The notes below the pieces were generated by a model. The model saw only the letters and a program-made list of their open reading frames with translations, had not been told where the DNA came from and searched no databases. Below, in pieces: positions 60,488 to 64,000 of a stretch of DNA of 64,000 bases (the stretch's first letter is position 1; every line of letters starts with the position of its first letter). The translations under genes were made by a program, and so were the position numbers. Where the stretch lies: positions 248,001-312,000 of the forward strand of contig NZ_LMOB01000001.1 in assembly GCF_001423185.1 (NCBI RefSeq), in the 5' to 3' direction. This DNA is from Plantibacter sp. Leaf314. Lineage in GTDB: Bacteria; Actinomycetota; Actinomycetes; Actinomycetales; Microbacteriaceae.

Positions 60488-60618
60488 CGGTCGCGCTTCG
60501 TCGCTTTGTCGCAAAACCTGGCCGAACCGCGATCCTTCTCCACCGGCGGTCCGCGACCTCGGCCCATGCCGGATCATCGGCGAATCGTCAAGGTGTGTGA
60601 CCAGGGAGAACGGCTGAT

Positions 60619-60624
60619 TAGCGT
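60619..60624 (+). promoter_or_regulatory. Candidate -10 box, leaderless histidine phosphatase transcript
   Basis: TAGCGT ends 6 bases before ATG 60631, and no ribosome binding site lies in that gap; this is the geometry of leaderless transcripts common in actinobacteria. The -35 region is not convincing. Confidence 0.35.
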
Positions 60625-60630
60625 GGATGG

Positions 60631-61371
60631 ATGGCCATCACGGAACTCATCCTCGTCCGCCACGGCGAAAGCGCCGGCAACGTCGCAGCGCAGGACGCCG
60701 AACGCACCGGGGCCCACCGGATCGCCGTCCCGGATCGCGATGCCGACGTCCCACTGTCGCCCCTCGGGGTGGAACAGGCCGCCGCGGTCGGCACCCGCCT
60801 CGCGGGTCTGGCGCCGACGGACCACCCGGACATCGTGTTCAGCTCGCCGTTCCGACGCGCCCACGAGACCGCGGTCGTCGCCCTCCGCACGGCCGCCATG
60901 GACGCAGACGGCCTGCGACCGCTCATCGACGAACGACTCCGCGACCGTGACCTCGGGATCCTCGACACCTTCACCACGCTCGGTGTCGACGCGGAACTCC
61001 CCGATGAGGCCGCCCGGCGGCGGTTCCTCGGGAAGTTCTACTACCGCCCACCGGGAGGCGAGTCCTGGACGGACGTGGCCCTCCGGGTGCGATCCTTCGT
61101 CCGCGACCTCGACCGGTATCCGGACCGCACACGCGCACTGGTGGTCTGCCACGACGCCGTGATCTCGCTCTTCCGCTACGTCTGCGAAGGATGGGATGAA
61201 CACCGGGTCCTCGAAGAGGCTTCGCTGCGCCCCACCCCGAACGCCTCCTTCACCCACCTGGTCCACGACGGTCGGGGTTGGCGGGCTCGAGCGGCGAACG
61301 CGACGGCCCATCTGCAGCACGCGCAGGTCGCGGTCACCGAGCACTCGGGGGCGACCGATGTCCACCTCTGA
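60631..61371 (+). CDS. Histidine phosphatase family protein
   Basis: A 246-residue phosphatase of the phosphoglycerate mutase-like superfamily. The phospho-accepting histidine is in LILVRHGESAGN; SSPFRRAHETA carries the conserved arginine; and the second catalytic histidine is in ALVVCHDAVISLF. The substrate cannot be predicted. Its last 14 bases overlap the start of the nnrD frame, so the two genes are probably coupled. Confidence 0.92.
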   Translation: MAITELILVRHGESAGNVAAQDAERTGAHRIAVPDRDADVPLSPLGVEQAAAVGTRLAGLAPTDHPDIVFSSPFRRAHETAVVALRTAAMDADGLRPLIDERLRDRDLGILDTFTTLGVDAELPDEAARRRFLGKFYYRPPGGESWTDVALRVRSFVRDLDRYPDRTRALVVCHDAVISLFRYVCEGWDEHRVLEEASLRPTPNASFTHLVHDGRGWRARAANATAHLQHAQVAVTEHSGATDVHL

Positions 61372-62239
61372 ACCCGTCACCCTCACGCCGGACACGCTCG
61401 CCACCTGGCCACTGCCCGATCCGGGATCGTCCAAGGACGACCGTGGTTAGGTGCTCGTCGTGGGCGGAGCTCGCACCACGCCCGGAGCCGTCGCCTTGGC
61501 CGGGCTCGCCGCGCTGCGGGTCGGTGCGGGGAGGATCACCCTAGCGGTCGGCGAATCGGCGGCGTCGGCGCTCGCCGTCGCGTTCCCGGAGGCCGCCGTG
61601 ATCGGGCTGCCCGAGACCACGGACGGAGCCGTCCGTGGTGACGCCGTCGCTCGCCTCGACGACGAACTGGACGTCGACTGCGTCCTGCTCGGCCCCGGCC
61701 TCGACGACGCGGATGAGGCCGTCACCCTGCTCCGGCGGATGCGGCCGTCGCTGGGCGCGGAGACGGTCGTGATCCTCGACGCCTTCGGGCTCGGGGCGCT
61801 CTCGCATCTCCCCGAGTTCTCGACGGGGCTCGAGGGCCGGCTCGTCTTCACCCCGAACGTCGCGGAGGCGGCGATCCTGCTCGACGTCGACGAGGCGGAC
61901 CCCGAGACCGCGCCAGGCGAGCTGGCACGACGCCACGGTGCCGCCGTCACCTGCCAGGGACGGATCTCGGACGGGCGCCAGGACTTCATCGCGCCGGGCG
62001 GTGGACCGATCCTCGGCACGGCGGGGAGCGGAGACGTCCTCGCCGGAGCGATCGCCGGACTCACGGCGAGAGGACTCTCCCCGCTGGCGGCGAGCTGTTG
62101 GGGCACCGTGCTCCACGCCTCGTCCGGTGATCGGCTCGCCGAACGCATGGGGACGTCGGGTGCGCTCGCCCGCGAGTTCGCCGACGAGTTCCCGATGGTG
62201 CTCCAGTCGCTCGAGCGCTCGGGCGACGAGACGCCCTAG
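61358..62239 (+). pseudogene. nnrD: ADP/ATP-dependent NAD(P)H-hydrate dehydratase, split by in-frame TAG
   Basis: NnrD repairs hydrated NAD(P)H. The frame starts at ATG 61358 (MSTSEPVTLTPDTLATWPLP...SSKDDRG), hits TAG at 61448-61450, and continues in the same frame as VLVVGGARTTPGAVALAGLAALRVGAG through CQGR, the catalytic GTAGSGDVLAGAIAGL and a normal C-terminus at 62239. All of the 30-residue N-terminal piece and the 262-residue remainder match one family protein. A GTG follows the TAG directly (TAGGTG), so the large part could be made by reinitiation. It could be a pseudogene, a sequencing error, stop-codon readthrough or a functional shortened protein. Confidence 0.85.
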
Positions 62240-64000
62240 GAGACCACCGGCCAGCGCCAGGAGGTGATCTCGGGCGCATCCTCACCGAACTCGCGCGTGT
62301 GCTCCTGTGCACGATGCCGGGCGTCCTGCATCTCCTGGCGGAGTTCCGCGTACCGTTCGCCGAGCCCGGGAGTCCGGTCGATGGCGTCGCAGACGAGCGA
62401 ATAACGGTCGATCCGGTTGAGCATGACCATGTCGAACGGCGTGGTCGTGGTCCCGTTCTCCAGGTAGCCGCGGACGTGCAACTGCTCGTGTCCGTGGCGT
62501 TTGTAGGTCAGTCGATGGATGAGCCACGGGTACCCGTGGTACGCGAAGACGACGGGCCGGTCCGCGGTGAACACGCTGTCGTACTCGGCGTCCGAGATGC
62601 CGTGGGGATGCTGGTCCTCACTCATGAGCCGCATGAGGTCGACGACGTTCACGACGCGGACGGCGAGACCGGGGATGCGCTCCCGAAGGATGCTGACGGC
62701 GGCCAGGGTCTCGAGGGTGGGGACGTCCCCCGCGCAGGCCATCACGAGGTCCGGCTGCTCCCCCGGACGCTCCGAGCCGGCGAAGGGGAGGACGCCGAGC
62801 CCGCGGGCGCAGTGATCACGCGCGTCGTCGACACCCACCCAGACCGGCTCGACGTCCTTCCCGGCGACGATCACGTTGATCTCGTCAGTGCTCCGCAGGC
62901 AGTGCTCCGCGACGACGAGCAGGGTGTTCGCGTCGAACGGGAGGTAGACCCGGATGACACCGGGCTTCTTGTTGACGACGTGGTCGATGAACCCAGGATC
63001 CTGGTGGGAGAACCCGTTGTGGTCCTGACGCCAGACGTGGCTCGTGAGCAGGTAGTTCAAGCTCGCCACCGGGCGACGCCATTCGAGCGCGCGAGCGCCG
63101 TTCAACCACTTCGCGTGCTGGTTGAACATGGAGTCGACGATGTGGATGAAGGCCTCATAACAGGTGAAGAGACCGTGCCTGCCCGTCAGCAGGTAGCCCT
63201 CCAGCCAGCCCTCGCACTGGTGTTCGCTCAGCATCTCCATCACCCGTCCGACGCGGGCCAGATGTTCGTCACCCGGGACGGTCTCTGCGTTCCACTGGCG
63301 CTCGGTGACGCCGAACACGGCCTGGAGCCGGTTGCTGGCGAGCTCGTCGGGAGCGAAGATCCGGAAGGTGGAAGGGTTCCGTCGGATGACCTCGGCGAGC
63401 CAGTGGCCGAGGACACCCGTCGCGCCGGCATCGACACCTCCGGGCGCTGTGGAGACGACCGCGGCGTCGTCGATCGGCGGCAGGTCGAGGTCCGTGCGCA
63501 GCAGGCCGCCGTTGGCATGCGGTGTCGCGCTCATCCTGGCGTCCCCACGCGGGGCCAGGGCGCGCACCTCGGGGATCACCGCCCCGTGCTCGTCGAACAG
63601 CTCCTCGGGTCGGTAGCTCCGCATCCAGGCCTCGAGGATCGCCGTGTGCTCCTCGGTGTCGCGGGCGTTCGCGAGCGGGACCTGGTGCGCGTGGAAGGTC
63701 CCCTCGACCCGTGTCCCGTCGATCTCCTCGGGACAGGTCCACCCCTTCGGTGTGCGCAGGACGATCATCGGCCAGACGGGCCGCTCGGTCTCCCCCGCCG
63801 CGGCTCGCGCCTTGATCGCCGCGATGCGGTCGAGCACGAGGTCGAGGACCTCGGCCAGTCGCCGATGCACGTGCACGGGATCCTCGCCGTCGAACCCGCC
63901 CTCGACGAAGAACGGCTCGTGGCCGTACCCGCGGAGCAGGCTGTCGAGCTCGGCATGCGGGATGCGGGCCAGGAGTGTCGGGTTCGCGATCTTGTACCCG
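62236..64000 (-). CDS. xfp: Phosphoketolase, 5' end beyond window
   Basis: TPP enzyme that splits xylulose 5-phosphate (and often fructose 6-phosphate) with phosphate into acetyl phosphate and an aldose phosphate. About 588 C-terminal residues of roughly 800 are visible. They include GYKIANPTLLARIP near the right edge, GYGHEPFFVEG, the TPP-site motif HNGFSHQDPGFIDHV and the phosphoketolase C-terminal region (GYLENGTTTTPFDMVMLNRIDRY). The frame is intact. Its TAG stop overlaps the convergent nnrD stop on the palindrome CTAG. Confidence 0.96.
   Translation of the reverse strand, partial: GYKIANPTLLARIPHAELDSLLRGYGHEPFFVEGGFDGEDPVHVHRRLAEVLDLVLDRIAAIKARAAAGETERPVWPMIVLRTPKGWTCPEEIDGTRVEGTFHAHQVPLANARDTEEHTAILEAWMRSYRPEELFDEHGAVIPEVRALAPRGDARMSATPHANGGLLRTDLDLPPIDDAAVVSTAPGGVDAGATGVLGHWLAEVIRRNPSTFRIFAPDELASNRLQAVFGVTERQWNAETVPGDEHLARVGRVMEMLSEHQCEGWLEGYLLTGRHGLFTCYEAFIHIVDSMFNQHAKWLNGARALEWRRPVASLNYLLTSHVWRQDHNGFSHQDPGFIDHVVNKKPGVIRVYLPFDANTLLVVAEHCLRSTDEINVIVAGKDVEPVWVGVDDARDHCARGLGVLPFAGSERPGEQPDLVMACAGDVPTLETLAAVSILRERIPGLAVRVVNVVDLMRLMSEDQHPHGISDAEYDSVFTADRPVVFAYHGYPWLIHRLTYKRHGHEQLHVRGYLENGTTTTPFDMVMLNRIDRYSLVCDAIDRTPGLGERYAELRQEMQDARHRAQEHTREFGEDAPEITSWRWPVVS

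Overview
The window is about 64 kb of high-GC DNA with near-continuous, overlapping gene strings. The genes present (actinobacterial PriA without a Walker A motif, an mIHF-type domain, HGxxPAAW and Trp-operon-associated membrane proteins, PdxS/PdxT vitamin B6 synthesis, zinc-free ribosomal protein S4), frequent GTG starts and TAGNNT-type -10 boxes point to an actinobacterium, most likely a Microbacteriaceae relative. The family assignment is inferred from gene content and order. No phage, insertion sequence, CRISPR array or obvious genomic island is visible, so this is core chromosome.

From 1 to about 40.7 kb every credible gene lies on the minus strand. In transcription order (right to left): rarA; rpsD; a small membrane protein; alaS-ruvX-mltG-aroE-aroC-aroK-aroB-aroQ (alanyl-tRNA synthesis, cell-wall lytic transglycosylase, shikimate pathway); efp-nusB and a VOC protein; the pyrimidine operon pyrR-pyrB-pyrC-(PH-like protein)-carA-carB-pyrF, running into an mIHF-guanylate kinase fusion and rpoZ; metK-priA-fmt-rsmB-rpe; histidine genes hisE, hisG, hisF, hisI; the tryptophan cluster (two small membrane proteins, trpC, trpB, trpA); lgt; and the 5' two thirds of gltB.

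From 40.8 to 43.8 kb three plus-strand genes occur: a membrane-anchored cyclophilin, a DUF349 protein and an orphan AbiEi-like protein. They face the minus-strand block rel-secF-secD-yajC-ruvB-ruvA-ruvC-yebC-pdxT-pdxS-HIT-thrS (ppGpp metabolism, protein export, Holliday-junction processing, PLP synthesis, threonyl-tRNA synthesis). A YhhN-family membrane protein follows on the plus strand.

From 57.6 to 58.8 kb is a tRNA region: two tandem copies of a tRNA Val(GAC)-Cys(GCA)-Gly(GCC) trio on the minus strand, each with its own terminator, and a divergent tRNA-Val(CAC) on the plus strand. The last part holds an MFS exporter, a histidine phosphatase, an nnrD (ADP/ATP-dependent NAD(P)H-hydrate dehydratase) reading frame broken by an in-frame TAG, and the C-terminal part of a phosphoketolase gene that runs off the right edge.

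Most of the window is ordinary housekeeping DNA and I did not find a clear undescribed multi-gene system. The points most worth a second look are the mIHF-Gmk fusion, the amber-split nnrD, the missing trpE and coaBC in otherwise conserved operons, a PyrR-type RNA site next to the pyrR ribosome binding site, a perfect 16-bp hairpin that buries the ribosome binding site of the AbiEi-like gene, and the duplicated tRNA trio.
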